Notes: generated by a model from the letters alone, not told the origin. Counted from the stretch's first letter, positions 7,896 to 15,576 are shown. The stretch: 28,183 bases of DNA from Prevotellaceae bacterium UBA1746 (GCA_002314875.1 DCHS01000014.1:2742-30924); one strand, 5' to 3'. Numbers and translations are program-made.

Positions 7896-8408
7896 TTAAT
7901 CCTCCTCTTCATTAAGGTTTGACATTTTCTTGAGTTGTTCACGAATACGAACGAGACGAACACTGACATTCTTCGCTGAAATGCCGACAATCATTCCGAT
8001 TTCGTCATAGGGCATTCCTTCGAGCCAAAGCATAACAATTGCACGGTCGAAGACTCCAAGCTGGTGAATGCGGTCGTGGAGCAGTTTCAACTGGGCATCC
8101 TGACGACTTCCGCCATCTTCGGAAAGAATGTCGCGGCAAGTGTCATCGATACTGGTCGTCTGGGGACGGCGTTTGCGTTTACGATCAATCGAGATGCAAG
8201 TATTCAGACAAACGCGCCATACCCAGGTACGGACATCACTGCGGCCCTCAAAGCCGTCAAAACCTTGCCAAAGATTGATCAGGGATTCCTGCACAAGGTC
8301 GTCGACCGGCGTTTTCTCGTCGGTGAACATCATGCAGACTGCAGTGATGGTACTCTTTTGCTTCCGCACCATCTCTGTAAAAATCCGTTCTTTTTCGTTA
8401 GCGTTCAT
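7896..8408 (-). CDS. RNA polymerase sigma factor, ECF subfamily
   Basis: 170 residues. Region 2 (about 8-78) contains DDLVQESLINLWQGF and the -10-recognition segment RTWVWRVCLNTCISIDRKRKRR. Region 4 (about 108-162) contains the helix-turn-helix LEGMPYDEIGMIVGISAKNVSVRLVRIREQLKK. No regions 1, 3 or C-terminal extension are present, as expected for ECF factors. It heads a three-gene operon with a coiled-coil membrane protein (3 nt gap) and a DUF3667 protein. I find no clear TAnnTTTG promoter in the 87-nt gap upstream, which would fit autoregulation from a sigma-specific promoter. Target genes and signal are unknown. Confidence 0.93.
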   Translation of the reverse strand: MNANEKERIFTEMVRKQKSTITAVCMMFTDEKTPVDDLVQESLINLWQGFDGFEGRSDVRTWVWRVCLNTCISIDRKRKRRPQTTSIDDTCRDILSEDGGSRQDAQLKLLHDRIHQLGVFDRAIVMLWLEGMPYDEIGMIVGISAKNVSVRLVRIREQLKKMSNLNEEED

Positions 8409-8422
8409 AAATTCGTGTTTTT

Positions 8423-8434
8423 GCGGAAAACCGC
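8423..8434. repeat. Short palindrome in the ECF sigma leader
   Basis: GCGGAAAACCGC, a perfect 4-bp inverted repeat around AAAA, ends 14 nt upstream of the sigma factor start. It could be an operator or a weak hairpin; it is short enough to be chance. Confidence 0.35.
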
Positions 8435-8495
8435 GTTACATTCCTTTGACGCAAAGTTTTATATTGAAACTACAAGAAAATGTCTTTTTTTGAAA

Positions 8496-9263
8496 TCAGG
8501 GTTCACTTTCCCCTTCTACAAAATCTTCGACATACATGTGCTCGCCATCAAAAACGGCATAGGTACAGAGTTGAATCCACTCGCCGAGGAGGATGAGACG
8601 ACAGGTACGGGAGAGTACGAGGTCATATTCGATGTGGCGATGGCCGAAGATAAAGTAGTTGATATCTGGATGATCCTTGAGATAGTCTTTTGCAAAGCAA
8701 ATCAGCGGTTCGTTCTTTTCACCCTGAAAAGGAGGTTCCTGACCGTCTTCACGCTTCAGACGGCTATGCTTAGCCCATTTCAGACCAAAGTTAACGCCCC
8801 AGCGGGGATGAAGCATGGAGAAACAACGCTGACAAAACTTATTGTGGAAAAGCTTACGGAGGTACTTAAAACCCTTTTCGCCATCGTTAAGGCCGTCACC
8901 GTGAGCCAGATAGAATAGCTTACCGTATATTTCGCAAGTCGTCGAGGTTTCACGATGAAGGATAACGCCACATTCTTCCTCGAGGTAACCGTTCATCCAG
9001 AGATCGTGGTTACCCGTGAAATAGTGGACCTCTACTCCTCTATCCGTCAGTTCGGAGATTTTACCAAGGAAACGAGTGTAGCCGCGCGGAACCACGGTCT
9101 TGTACTCGAACCAGAAATCAAACATGTCACCGAGGAAATAGACGGCTCCGGCTTTATGTTTGATGCTGTCGAGGAAATTGACGAGTCTGCGCTCTTGCAT
9201 CCTTCGGCTCTGGATGGCCAACGAACCGAGATGCGCATCGCTAAGGAAATATATGGGTTTCAA
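8496..9263 (-). CDS. lpxH: UDP-2,3-diacylglucosamine diphosphatase (LpxH), TTG start
   Basis: Hydrolyses UDP-2,3-diacylglucosamine to lipid X and UMP in lipid A synthesis; peripheral inner-membrane metallophosphoesterase. 255 residues with the full calcineurin-like set: SDAHLG (8-13), GDMFDFW (45-51), GNHD (84-87), AHGDG (120-124) and GHRH (207-210). The frame has no ATG near the conserved N-terminus: an in-frame TAA lies 13 nt upstream and the reading KPIYFLSDAHLG is preceded by TTG at 9261-9263, so a TTG start is most likely. It follows the Fe-S factor gene by 52 nt on the same strand and may share its transcript. Confidence 0.92.
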   Translation of the reverse strand: MKPIYFLSDAHLGSLAIQSRRMQERRLVNFLDSIKHKAGAVYFLGDMFDFWFEYKTVVPRGYTRFLGKISELTDRGVEVHYFTGNHDLWMNGYLEEECGVILHRETSTTCEIYGKLFYLAHGDGLNDGEKGFKYLRKLFHNKFCQRCFSMLHPRWGVNFGLKWAKHSRLKREDGQEPPFQGEKNEPLICFAKDYLKDHPDINYFIFGHRHIEYDLVLSRTCRLILLGEWIQLCTYAVFDGEHMYVEDFVEGESEP

Positions 9264-9315
9264 ATTATTTATTAATTACGAGTTAAGAATCGAAAGGCAT
9301 GCCTTCCAGACTTTA

Positions 9316-9636
9316 TTACATGAAGCCGAGGTCGAGCTTGGCTTCTTCGCTCATCATATCCTTATCCCATTCGGGCTCGAAGACAAGGTTGACACGAGCG
9401 TCGGTGACACCGGTAATACCAGCGAGCTTTATGCGGACATCCTCCATGATGAAGTCTGCCGCAGGACAATTGGGAGCAGTGAGCGTCATATCTACCTCGA
9501 GGATTCCATCATCAGCGAGGTCAATACGATAAATCAGCCCGAGACTGTAGATGTCCACAGGAATCTCAGGGTCATATACGGTTTTGAGCACTTCAACAAT
9601 GCGCTCTTCAATCTTCAGTTTTTCTTCTGGAGTCAT
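9316..9636 (-). CDS. MIP18/SufT-like iron-sulfur cluster assembly factor
   Basis: 106 residues of the MIP18 (formerly DUF59, COG2151) family, with the conserved segment VYDPEIPVDIYSLGLIY and a TAPNCPAAD motif carrying the family cysteine. Members such as SufT and PaaD help mature Fe-S proteins. The full length is usual for stand-alone bacterial members. It starts 9 nt after the radC stop and so is probably cotranscribed with radC; lpxH follows 52 nt later. No suf genes are in the window, so the specific client is unknown. Confidence 0.9.
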   Translation of the reverse strand: MTPEEKLKIEERIVEVLKTVYDPEIPVDIYSLGLIYRIDLADDGILEVDMTLTAPNCPAADFIMEDVRIKLAGITGVTDARVNLVFEPEWDKDMMSEEAKLDLGFM

Positions 9637-9645
9637 ATTTATATC

Positions 9646-10350
9646 TTAGAGTTTGCCTTCGTCGGAATAGCTGTAATAGCTTCCGTCAGCAACTATAACA
9701 TGGTCAAGTAGGGGGAGACGAACAGCGGCACCGGCCTTTACAAGCGAACGGGTAAGTTCATCGTCCTGGGCGGAAGGATGTGGATTGCCACTGGGATGAT
9801 TGTGACAGAAGACAATGCGCGTACAACCTTCACACAGAAGTGCTTCGCGGAGCACTAAACGCACATCGACTGCGGTTCCGGAAACACCACCCTCGCTTAT
9901 TCGCGAGCAGCGAAGAGCATGGAGTTTTGCATCGAGCATCAATACCATGGCATGTTCGTGGTGTTCGTCTTTCAATTTGGGAAGAAAGTAATCGTAGATG
10001 TCCTGTGACTTTTCAATCTTTTTATATTGGACCTCTTCGAACATTCTGCGTTTTCCAAGTTCGCAAGCAGCGAGAATGGTCACTGCCTTTGCGGGGCCGA
10101 CACCATGATACCGCTGCAACTGTTCGAGACTCATCTTCCCGATTTTATTGAGACTGCCGTCATTATCGCTGAGAATATCCCGCATCAATTCAACGGCGCT
10201 CTTATTCGTTGTTCCACTACCCACAAGGATAGCGAGAAGTTCTGCCTTCGAGAGGGACTCGGGGCCAAATTCCATAAATTTTTCGCGAGGACGATCGAAT
10301 TCGTCCCATTCGCGAATCGAGGCTTTTCGAGCCTCATCAGTATATTCCAT
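9646..10350 (-). CDS. radC: RadC-family JAB/MPN protein
   Basis: 234 residues. A UPF0758 N-terminal domain with a helix-hairpin-helix-like YHGVGPAKAVTI (81-92) is followed by a JAB1/MPN domain whose metal motif HNHPSG (183-188) plus D196 is complete. RadC proteins were named for a DNA-repair link that has since been questioned; the true activity is unsettled. First gene of the radC-SufT-like-lpxH group. A 12-bp tandem duplication sits 18 nt upstream of the ATG. Confidence 0.95.
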   Translation of the reverse strand: MEYTDEARKASIREWDEFDRPREKFMEFGPESLSKAELLAILVGSGTTNKSAVELMRDILSDNDGSLNKIGKMSLEQLQRYHGVGPAKAVTILAACELGKRRMFEEVQYKKIEKSQDIYDYFLPKLKDEHHEHAMVLMLDAKLHALRCSRISEGGVSGTAVDVRLVLREALLCEGCTRIVFCHNHPSGNPHPSAQDDELTRSLVKAGAAVRLPLLDHVIVADGSYYSYSDEGKL

Positions 10351-10368
10351 TCATGTTAGCCCTTCTCC

Positions 10369-10392
10369 ACTTTGGAGAGGACTATGGAGAGG
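10369..10392. repeat. 12-bp tandem duplication in the radC leader
   Basis: Plus strand ACTTTGGAGAGG (10369-10380) directly followed by ACTATGGAGAGG (10381-10392), 11 of 12 identical. On the minus strand the second unit can also pair with the flanking GGAGAAGGG, giving a small hairpin (CCTTCTCCACTTTGGAGAGG on the plus strand). Confidence 0.7.
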
Positions 10393-10452
10393 GAAAGAGA
10401 GGTTATATCCTATGCCTTTGTCTCAAGCATTCTATACAACCCAAAAACTTTT

Positions 10453-11517
10453 TTACTTGTAGAAATTCTTCTTGAAAGCTTCAAACTCACCACGGCCAAG
10501 GATGCAACGCTGCCACCAGCAACGCAGGAAACCTGTACCATAGCCGACAAGTTGGATGAAAGCAGCGGCAATACTCAATACCCCGACTTTCAAAGACTTG
10601 TTCATCAGCGTAGAATCCACGCAAATGATAAGGCTGTAAAGGAGGAGGGGAAGGAGCCCGATGGCACTGAGACACAAATGTCCGCAAATGGCGAAAACCA
10701 GTGTCCAAAGCAGGCAGGCCAGTACACCGAGGGTGAAGACGGTGGGGAGGAGATGCACCAGTTTAAGCGTTCCAGGATGACGCTTGGTGAGGTTGATGCG
10801 GGCGATTCCGGAATTGTGAACCTGTTTGAAGAACTGGCGGAAGTTAGCACGGCGCTTATGATAAACCCATGCACTGGAGAACAAGCGGCAGCGTGCTCCG
10901 CTTTCTACAAGACGGTAACTGAAATCAACGTCTTCTCCAAAACGCATCTTGGAGAATCCTTCCAAGCGCTGATAGACATCACGACGAACGCCCATATTGA
11001 AAGAACGCGGAAAGAATTTATCCATTTTCGCTCCACTACTCTTCTCGCCTTTCTTGGTAGCCTTTCCACCTCGAATACCTCCTGTTGTAAAAAAAGAGGT
11101 CATACCGTAGTTTATTGCTTTCTGAATGGGAGTAAAACTGTCATGAGCGCGGTCAGGACCTCCGAAAGCCTCGCAGCAAGCCTCAGCCTCACGCCCATTG
11201 GGATAGAGTTCGGCCTCAACACATTCGATATAGGTTTCTGGCAAAACGGCATCGCTATCGAGAATCAGCACATAGTCTCCCTGAGCACGCTCGACACCGT
11301 AGTTACGAGTCTGACCAGGACCACTATTAGTCTTGAAGAAATAATGAATATTAAGACGGTCGGTATAACCGTTCACCACTTCTTCGCAGGGTACAGCGCT
11401 ACCATCTTCTACAACGATAACCTCGAAATCCTTCAGGGTCTGCTGGGCCAGAGATGCCAGAAGTTCGTCACATTCGTCTGGACGATTATATACCGGTATG
11501 ATGACGGAGTATTTCAT
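10453..11517 (-). CDS. Glycosyltransferase family 2 membrane protein
   Basis: 354 residues. A GT-A catalytic domain begins at the N-terminus: YSVIIPVYNRP (3-13), VVEDGS (35-40), LDSDA (86-90, the metal-binding DxD) and, later, GEDVDFSYRL, which provides the catalytic-base ED. Three hydrophobic segments between about residues 255 and 335 anchor it in the inner membrane, with the catalytic domain in the cytoplasm. It resembles processive or polyprenyl-linked surface-glycan transferases, but there is no glycan cluster around it, so donor and acceptor cannot be given. The leader carries a 14-bp tandem duplication 4 nt before the ATG. Confidence 0.9.
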   Translation of the reverse strand: MKYSVIIPVYNRPDECDELLASLAQQTLKDFEVIVVEDGSAVPCEEVVNGYTDRLNIHYFFKTNSGPGQTRNYGVERAQGDYVLILDSDAVLPETYIECVEAELYPNGREAEACCEAFGGPDRAHDSFTPIQKAINYGMTSFFTTGGIRGGKATKKGEKSSGAKMDKFFPRSFNMGVRRDVYQRLEGFSKMRFGEDVDFSYRLVESGARCRLFSSAWVYHKRRANFRQFFKQVHNSGIARINLTKRHPGTLKLVHLLPTVFTLGVLACLLWTLVFAICGHLCLSAIGLLPLLLYSLIICVDSTLMNKSLKVGVLSIAAAFIQLVGYGTGFLRCWWQRCILGRGEFEAFKKNFYK

Positions 11518-11521
11518 AAAC

Positions 11522-11549
11522 AGGTTCCTTCAAATAGGTTCTTTCAAAA
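11522..11549. repeat. 14-bp tandem duplication in the GT2 leader
   Basis: AGGTTCCTTCAAAT (11522-11535) directly followed by AGGTTCTTTCAAAA (11536-11549), 12 of 14 identical, ending 4 nt before the GT2 start on the minus strand. Confidence 0.7.
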
Positions 11550-11570
11550 AGAAAAGGAGGTTTAGAGAAG

Positions 11571-11599
11571 ATAGCCCAGAGCGGTTTGCCCTGGGCTAT
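11571..11599 (-). terminator. Hairpin downstream of ackA
   Basis: ATAGCCCAG (11571-11579) pairs perfectly with CTGGGCTAT (11591-11599). It sits 19 nt after the ackA stop and before the GT2 gene. The following minus-strand sequence CTTCTC is only weakly U-rich. Confidence 0.65.
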
Positions 11600-11618
11600 A
11601 TATTATTGCGTTTGGGGC

Positions 11619-12812
11619 TTACTTGGTAACCAAAGCGAGAGTATCGCTGGCAATCATAAGTTCCTCATCGGTGGGAACTACAACTACCTTCACGCGGCTA
11701 TCGGGAGTAGAGATGATTTCTTCTTCACCGAAGTTAGCCTTGTTCTTAGCGTCATCAAGCTTGATACCGAGGAATTCAAGGCCTTCGGTAGAGTTCTGAC
11801 GGATATCCCACTGATGTTCACCCACACCTGCAGTGAAGACGATGGTGTCAACACCGCCCATTGCAGCAGCATAGGCACCAATGTACTTCTTAATGCGGTA
11901 GCTGTACATCTCGAGAGCGAGAGCAGCCTGTTCATTGCCAGCCTTTACAGCCTCACCGATTTCACGCATATCACTGCTGACACCACTGATACCGAGAAGA
12001 CCGGACTTCTTGTTGAGAAGGTCATTCATCTGGTCGGGAGTGAGGTTGTCTTCCTTCATAATCTTGAGAACAACGCTGGCGTCAACATCACCGGAACGTG
12101 TACCCATCATCAAACCTTCAAGGGGAGTAAGACCCATCGTGGTGTCTACACACTTACCACCGTTTACAGCACTGATAGATGCACCATTGCCAATGTGGCA
12201 GGTGATGATCTTCTGGTCTTCCTTATTAACACCGAGGAATTCGCAAACGCGATCGGTAACGAAGCGATGGCTGGTACCGTGAGCACCATAGCGACGGATG
12301 GCGTTTTCCTTGTAATATTCGTAAGGAACGGCATACATATAAGCCTTTGCAGGCATAGTCTGATGAAAAGCTGTATCGAAGACAAATACCTGGGGAAGTT
12401 CAGGAAGAAGTTCCTTAACAGCCTGATAACCTTTGAGGTGAGCGGGATTGTGGAGAGGAGCGAGGTCCATGTAGCCAATCCATTCTTCAAGCATTTCGGG
12501 ATCAACGAGACGGCTTTCAGTGAAACGGCCACCAGCCACAATGCGGTGACCAGCACCCTTAATTTCATCAATGCTCTTGATAGCGCCATATTCAGGATGA
12601 AGCAAGGTATCGAACATCATCTTGATACCTTCAGTATGGGTGGGGCAGGCAAAGGGAATAATCTTTGTCTCACCATTGATCTTTGTCTTCAAAAATGCGC
12701 CTTCGAGACCGATCTTTTCAATACCACCGGCAGCAAGCACGCTCTGATCGTCCATCTCATAAAGTTTGTATTTAATAGAAGATGAACCGCAGTTTACAAC
12801 GAGAATTTTCAT
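11619..12812 (-). CDS. ackA: Acetate kinase
   Basis: Converts acetyl phosphate and ADP to acetate and ATP, the energy-conserving last step of acetate fermentation. 397 residues starting MKILVVNCGSSSIKYKLY, the family's nucleotide-binding N-terminus. FDTAFHQTMP, YGAHGTSHRFV, HIGNGASISAV and DTTMGLTPLEGLMMGTRSGD are all present. The open frame extends 68 codons upstream into pta, but homology and the canonical Met place the start at 12812. It follows pta by 40 nt in the usual pta-ackA order, with a 14-bp tandem repeat in the gap. Confidence 0.98.
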   Translation of the reverse strand: MKILVVNCGSSSIKYKLYEMDDQSVLAAGGIEKIGLEGAFLKTKINGETKIIPFACPTHTEGIKMMFDTLLHPEYGAIKSIDEIKGAGHRIVAGGRFTESRLVDPEMLEEWIGYMDLAPLHNPAHLKGYQAVKELLPELPQVFVFDTAFHQTMPAKAYMYAVPYEYYKENAIRRYGAHGTSHRFVTDRVCEFLGVNKEDQKIITCHIGNGASISAVNGGKCVDTTMGLTPLEGLMMGTRSGDVDASVVLKIMKEDNLTPDQMNDLLNKKSGLLGISGVSSDMREIGEAVKAGNEQAALALEMYSYRIKKYIGAYAAAMGGVDTIVFTAGVGEHQWDIRQNSTEGLEFLGIKLDDAKNKANFGEEEIISTPDSRVKVVVVPTDEELMIASDTLALVTK

Positions 12813-12821
12813 TTCGTGTAT

Positions 12822-12849
12822 ATGAATTGTAAATGGTAAATTGTAAATG
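12822..12849. repeat. 14-bp tandem duplication between pta and ackA
   Basis: ATGAATTGTAAATG (12822-12835) directly followed by GTAAATTGTAAATG (12836-12849), 12 of 14 identical, 9 nt from the ackA start. Confidence 0.65.
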
Positions 12850-12852
12850 AAA

Positions 12853-13863
12853 TTATTTTTTAGCAGCCTGTGCCTGGCATGCAGTGATAGCAACCATCTT
12901 GTAGATATCGTCAACACAGCAACCACGGCTGAGGTCGTTAACAGGACGAGCAATACCCTGGAGGATAGGACCGATAGCCTCAGCATGAGCGAGACGCTCA
13001 ACGAGCTTATAACCAATGTTACCTACTTCGAGACAAGGAGCGATAAGAACATTTGCATGACCAGCGATAGGACTGCCGGGACACTTCTTCTGACCAACCT
13101 TTTCTACGAGAGCAGCATCAGCCTGCATTTCGCCATCAATCTTGAGTTCAGGAGCCATTTCCTGAGCAAGACGGGTGGCTTCAATAACCTTATCGCAAAC
13201 TTCATGCTTTGCACTACCCTTGGTAGAGAAGCTCAACATTGCAACACGGGGATCAAGACCAGCAACAGCCTGAGCGGTCTGAGCGGTACAAACAGCAATC
13301 TGAGCGAGCTGGTTAGCATCGGGCATAGGAGTTACAGCAACATCACCCATAACGAGAACACCGTCATCACCATATTCATGAGCGGGAGTGATGAGAAGCA
13401 TAGCACCGCTGACACAAGTAATGCCAGGAGCGCACTTGATAATCTGGAGAGCAGGACGGAGGGTGTCACCAGTGGTAGAAAGAGCACCACTGATCTGACC
13501 GTCTGCATCACCACTCTTGATGATGAGGCAACCGAAATAAAGAGGATCGAGAACCTGCTGACGAGCCTTTTCAATGGTCATACCCTTCTTGGCACGCAAT
13601 TCGGTGAGAAGCTGAGCATATTCTTCTGTCTTTTCACTGGTTGCTGGATCAATGATGGTAGCCTTTTCGATATGCTGAAGACCTAACTTCTGAGCATAAG
13701 CGAGAATTTCCTCACGATTACCGATGAGGATGATGTCTGCAAGTTCATCACGGAGCGCCATGTCGGCTGCTGTGATAGTACGCTCCTCAAGACTTTCGGG
13801 GAGCACAATGCGCTGCTTGTCGGCTTTCGCGCGAGCGCAAAGTTGTTCGATAATGTTTGCCAT
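12853..13863 (-). CDS. pta: Phosphate acetyltransferase
   Basis: Interconverts acetyl-CoA plus phosphate and acetyl phosphate plus CoA. 336 residues, the short single-domain form lacking the N-terminal DRTGG/CobB-like region of enterobacterial Pta. Typical motifs are RIVLPESLEERT, SGDADGQISGALSTTGDTLRPALQII, MLSFSTKGSA, and the C-terminal GPILQGIARPVNDLSRGC. Upstream partner of ackA on the same strand. A -7 promoter box lies 50 nt upstream, and a perfect 12-bp tandem repeat overlaps the start codon. Confidence 0.97.
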   Translation of the reverse strand: MANIIEQLCARAKADKQRIVLPESLEERTITAADMALRDELADIILIGNREEILAYAQKLGLQHIEKATIIDPATSEKTEEYAQLLTELRAKKGMTIEKARQQVLDPLYFGCLIIKSGDADGQISGALSTTGDTLRPALQIIKCAPGITCVSGAMLLITPAHEYGDDGVLVMGDVAVTPMPDANQLAQIAVCTAQTAQAVAGLDPRVAMLSFSTKGSAKHEVCDKVIEATRLAQEMAPELKIDGEMQADAALVEKVGQKKCPGSPIAGHANVLIAPCLEVGNIGYKLVERLAHAEAIGPILQGIARPVNDLSRGCCVDDIYKMVAITACQAQAAKK

Positions 13864-13886
13864 TTTAGGTTATATTTTAGGTTATA
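13863..13886. repeat. Perfect 12-bp tandem repeat at the pta start
   Basis: TTTTAGGTTATA occurs twice without a gap (13863-13874, 13875-13886). On the minus strand the leader reads two copies of TATAACCTAAAA running straight into the start codon, so the A-rich region before the ATG is exactly duplicated. Confidence 0.85.
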
Positions 13887-13913
13887 TTCGATTATCAACA
13901 GAATTTGGGACTG

Positions 13914-13921
13914 CAAAGGTA
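13914..13921 (-). promoter_or_regulatory. -7 box of the pta-ackA promoter
   Basis: Minus-strand TACCTTTG fits TAnnTTTG. No TTTG lies at 19-20 nt; the nearest TTG is at 22 nt (13944-13946), so the -33 element is poor. Confidence 0.6.
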
Positions 13922-13947
13922 ATACTTTTTCTCTTTACGCGCGCAAC

Positions 13948-13961
13948 AAAAAGTACTTTTT
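13948..13961. promoter_or_regulatory. 14-bp palindrome between divergent pta and DUF1846 genes
   Basis: AAAAAGTACTTTTT is a perfect 14-bp palindrome lying between the two divergent promoters. Its right half is part of TACTTTTTCT, which recurs at 13923-13932. A shared operator is possible but unproven. Confidence 0.4.
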
Positions 13962-14027
13962 CTTAAAAAAAGTTACAGACAGTTCCATTTCTGCAAAAAA
14001 CGGACTCCCCATTTCAACAGAATGATG

Positions 14028-14035
14028 TAACTTTG
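14028..14035 (+). promoter_or_regulatory. -7 box of the DUF1846 gene promoter
   Basis: TAACTTTG matches TAnnTTTG and lies 28 nt before the ATG. No convincing -33 TTTG was found. Confidence 0.6.
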
Positions 14036-14063
14036 CACCCCGATAATACAAAAATATAAATTT

Positions 14064-15527
14064 ATGAAAATCGGTTTTGACAACGAAAAGTATTGCCGCA
14101 TTCAGTCGCAGCACATCAAAGAACGCATCGCTAAGTTTGATGGAAAACTCTACCTCGAATTAGGTGGAAAACTCTTCGACGATCACCACGCCAGTCGAGT
14201 ACTCCCTGGCTTCCAGCCTGACTCTAAACTTCGCATGTTGAAGCAACTCGCTGATTCTGCGGAAATTGTCATCGTTATCTCTGCAGTTGATATTGAAAAG
14301 AATAAGGTTCGCGGTGACCTTGGCATTACCTACGATGAAGATGTTCTCCGCCTTCGCACAGAATTCCAGAAGCGTGGTTTCCTCGTTGGTAGCGTTGTCA
14401 TTACTCATTATAATGGCCAGAATTCTGCCGACCTCTATCGCCAGAAACTGGAGCGCATGGGTATCAAAGCTTATTACCATTACACCATCGAAGGCTATCC
14501 GACCAATGTTGCCCTGATTGACTCTGACGAGGGTTTTGGCAAGAATGACTATGTTGAAACTGAACGCCCTCTCGTAATTGTAACAGCTCCTGGTCCTGGT
14601 AGTGGAAAAATGGCAGTTTGTCTTAGTCAGCTGTATAATGAACACAAGCGTGGTATCGAGGCTGGTTATGCAAAATTCGAAACATTCCCCGTTTGGAGTC
14701 TTCCCCTCAAACACCCAGTGAATATCGCTTACGAAGCAGCAACTGCTGACCTCGACGATGTCAATATGATTGACCCCTTCCACATGGAGGCTTACAACGA
14801 AATTGCCATCAATTACAACCGCGACATTGAGATCTTCCCCGTCCTTGATGCCCTTTTCGAAGGTATCTACGGCCATAACCCCTACAAGTCTCCCACAGAC
14901 ATGGGTGTAAATATGGTTGGCTTCTGCATCAGCAACGATGAAGCTTGCTGTGAAGCATCTAAGCAAGAGATTATACGTCGCTACTACACTGCCCTCAATC
15001 GTTTGGCAGAAGGTGCTGGTAATGAAGGAGAAGTTAACAAACTCGCCCTTCTTTTCAAGCAAGCAAATATCACAACCGCTGACCGTCGCTGCACGGTTGC
15101 TGCCAAGGAACGCAAGGACAAGAGTGGAGTTCATTCTGCAGCCATCGAACTGGCAGATGGTACACTGATTACTGCCGAGACTAGTCCGCTTCTAGGTCCA
15201 AGCGCTGCACTTCTTCTCAATGCAATGAAACACCTTGCAGGAATTCCTCATGAAGTCAAACTGATTCCGCAAGATATGATTGAACCGATTCAGAAGACAA
15301 AGGTGGAATATCTCGGTGGTAGCAATCCCCGTCTGCATACGGATGAAGTACTGGTAGCACTCTCAGTTCTTAGTCCCAACGATGACTATTGTCGTCGTGC
15401 ATTGACACAATTACCAGAACTCCGCGGCTGTCAGGTTCATACGACCTGTATGCTTTCTGAAGTTGATCACAAAATTTTCAAGAAACTCGGTTGTGGTCTT
15501 ACCTGCGACCCTGCTCGAAAGAATTAA
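14064..15527 (+). CDS. DUF1846 (UPF0371) family protein
   Basis: 487 residues, the usual length of DUF1846 proteins, and recognised from KIGFDNEKYCRIQSQHIKER at the start, LGGKLFDDHHASRVLPGF, and MGVNMVGFCISND. A Gly-rich loop APGPGSGKMA (175-184) resembles a phosphate-binding P-loop, though no Walker B partner is obvious. The protein looks cytoplasmic, with no signal peptide or TM segment. The function of the family is not established. Divergent from pta-ackA, and followed after 44 nt by an SDR epimerase on the same strand. The last codons and the intergenic start region are tandemly duplicated. Confidence 0.92.
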   Translation: MKIGFDNEKYCRIQSQHIKERIAKFDGKLYLELGGKLFDDHHASRVLPGFQPDSKLRMLKQLADSAEIVIVISAVDIEKNKVRGDLGITYDEDVLRLRTEFQKRGFLVGSVVITHYNGQNSADLYRQKLERMGIKAYYHYTIEGYPTNVALIDSDEGFGKNDYVETERPLVIVTAPGPGSGKMAVCLSQLYNEHKRGIEAGYAKFETFPVWSLPLKHPVNIAYEAATADLDDVNMIDPFHMEAYNEIAINYNRDIEIFPVLDALFEGIYGHNPYKSPTDMGVNMVGFCISNDEACCEASKQEIIRRYYTALNRLAEGAGNEGEVNKLALLFKQANITTADRRCTVAAKERKDKSGVHSAAIELADGTLITAETSPLLGPSAALLLNAMKHLAGIPHEVKLIPQDMIEPIQKTKVEYLGGSNPRLHTDEVLVALSVLSPNDDYCRRALTQLPELRGCQVHTTCMLSEVDHKIFKKLGCGLTCDPARKN

Positions 15528-15576
15528 GAATATGAACTCACCTGCGGGTCTGTTCGTAAGAATTAGTTAATATGAA
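15498..15576 (+). repeat. 39/40-bp tandem duplication across the DUF1846-epimerase junction
   Basis: Copy 1 (15498-15536) holds the last codons and stop of the DUF1846 gene plus ATATGAA; copy 2 (15537-15576) follows with no gap and ends at the ATATGAA of the epimerase start. About 31 positions match. Copy 1's ATG (15532) opens a 12-codon frame, MNSPAGLFVRIS, ending with TAA at 15570, one base before the epimerase ATG. Confidence 0.8.

Noticed and set aside
9292..9307. GGCATGCC-centred palindrome between the Fe-S factor gene and lpxH
   Set aside because: Short, no U-tract, overlaps nothing informative; likely chance or a weak hairpin.
10372..12785. Two long plus-strand open frames (about 400 codons each) opposite the GT2 and ackA genes
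   Set aside because: Both strands cannot be coding at this length here; the minus-strand proteins have full catalytic motifs, whereas these translations have no recognisable domain.
12813..13016. N-terminal extension of ackA into pta
   Set aside because: Acetate kinases begin at the MKILVVNCGSSS motif, and the extension is an alternate-frame reading of pta.
14160..15134. 324-codon minus-strand frame opposite the DUF1846 gene
   Set aside because: Shadow of a well-recognised protein family on the plus strand; the translation lacks motifs.
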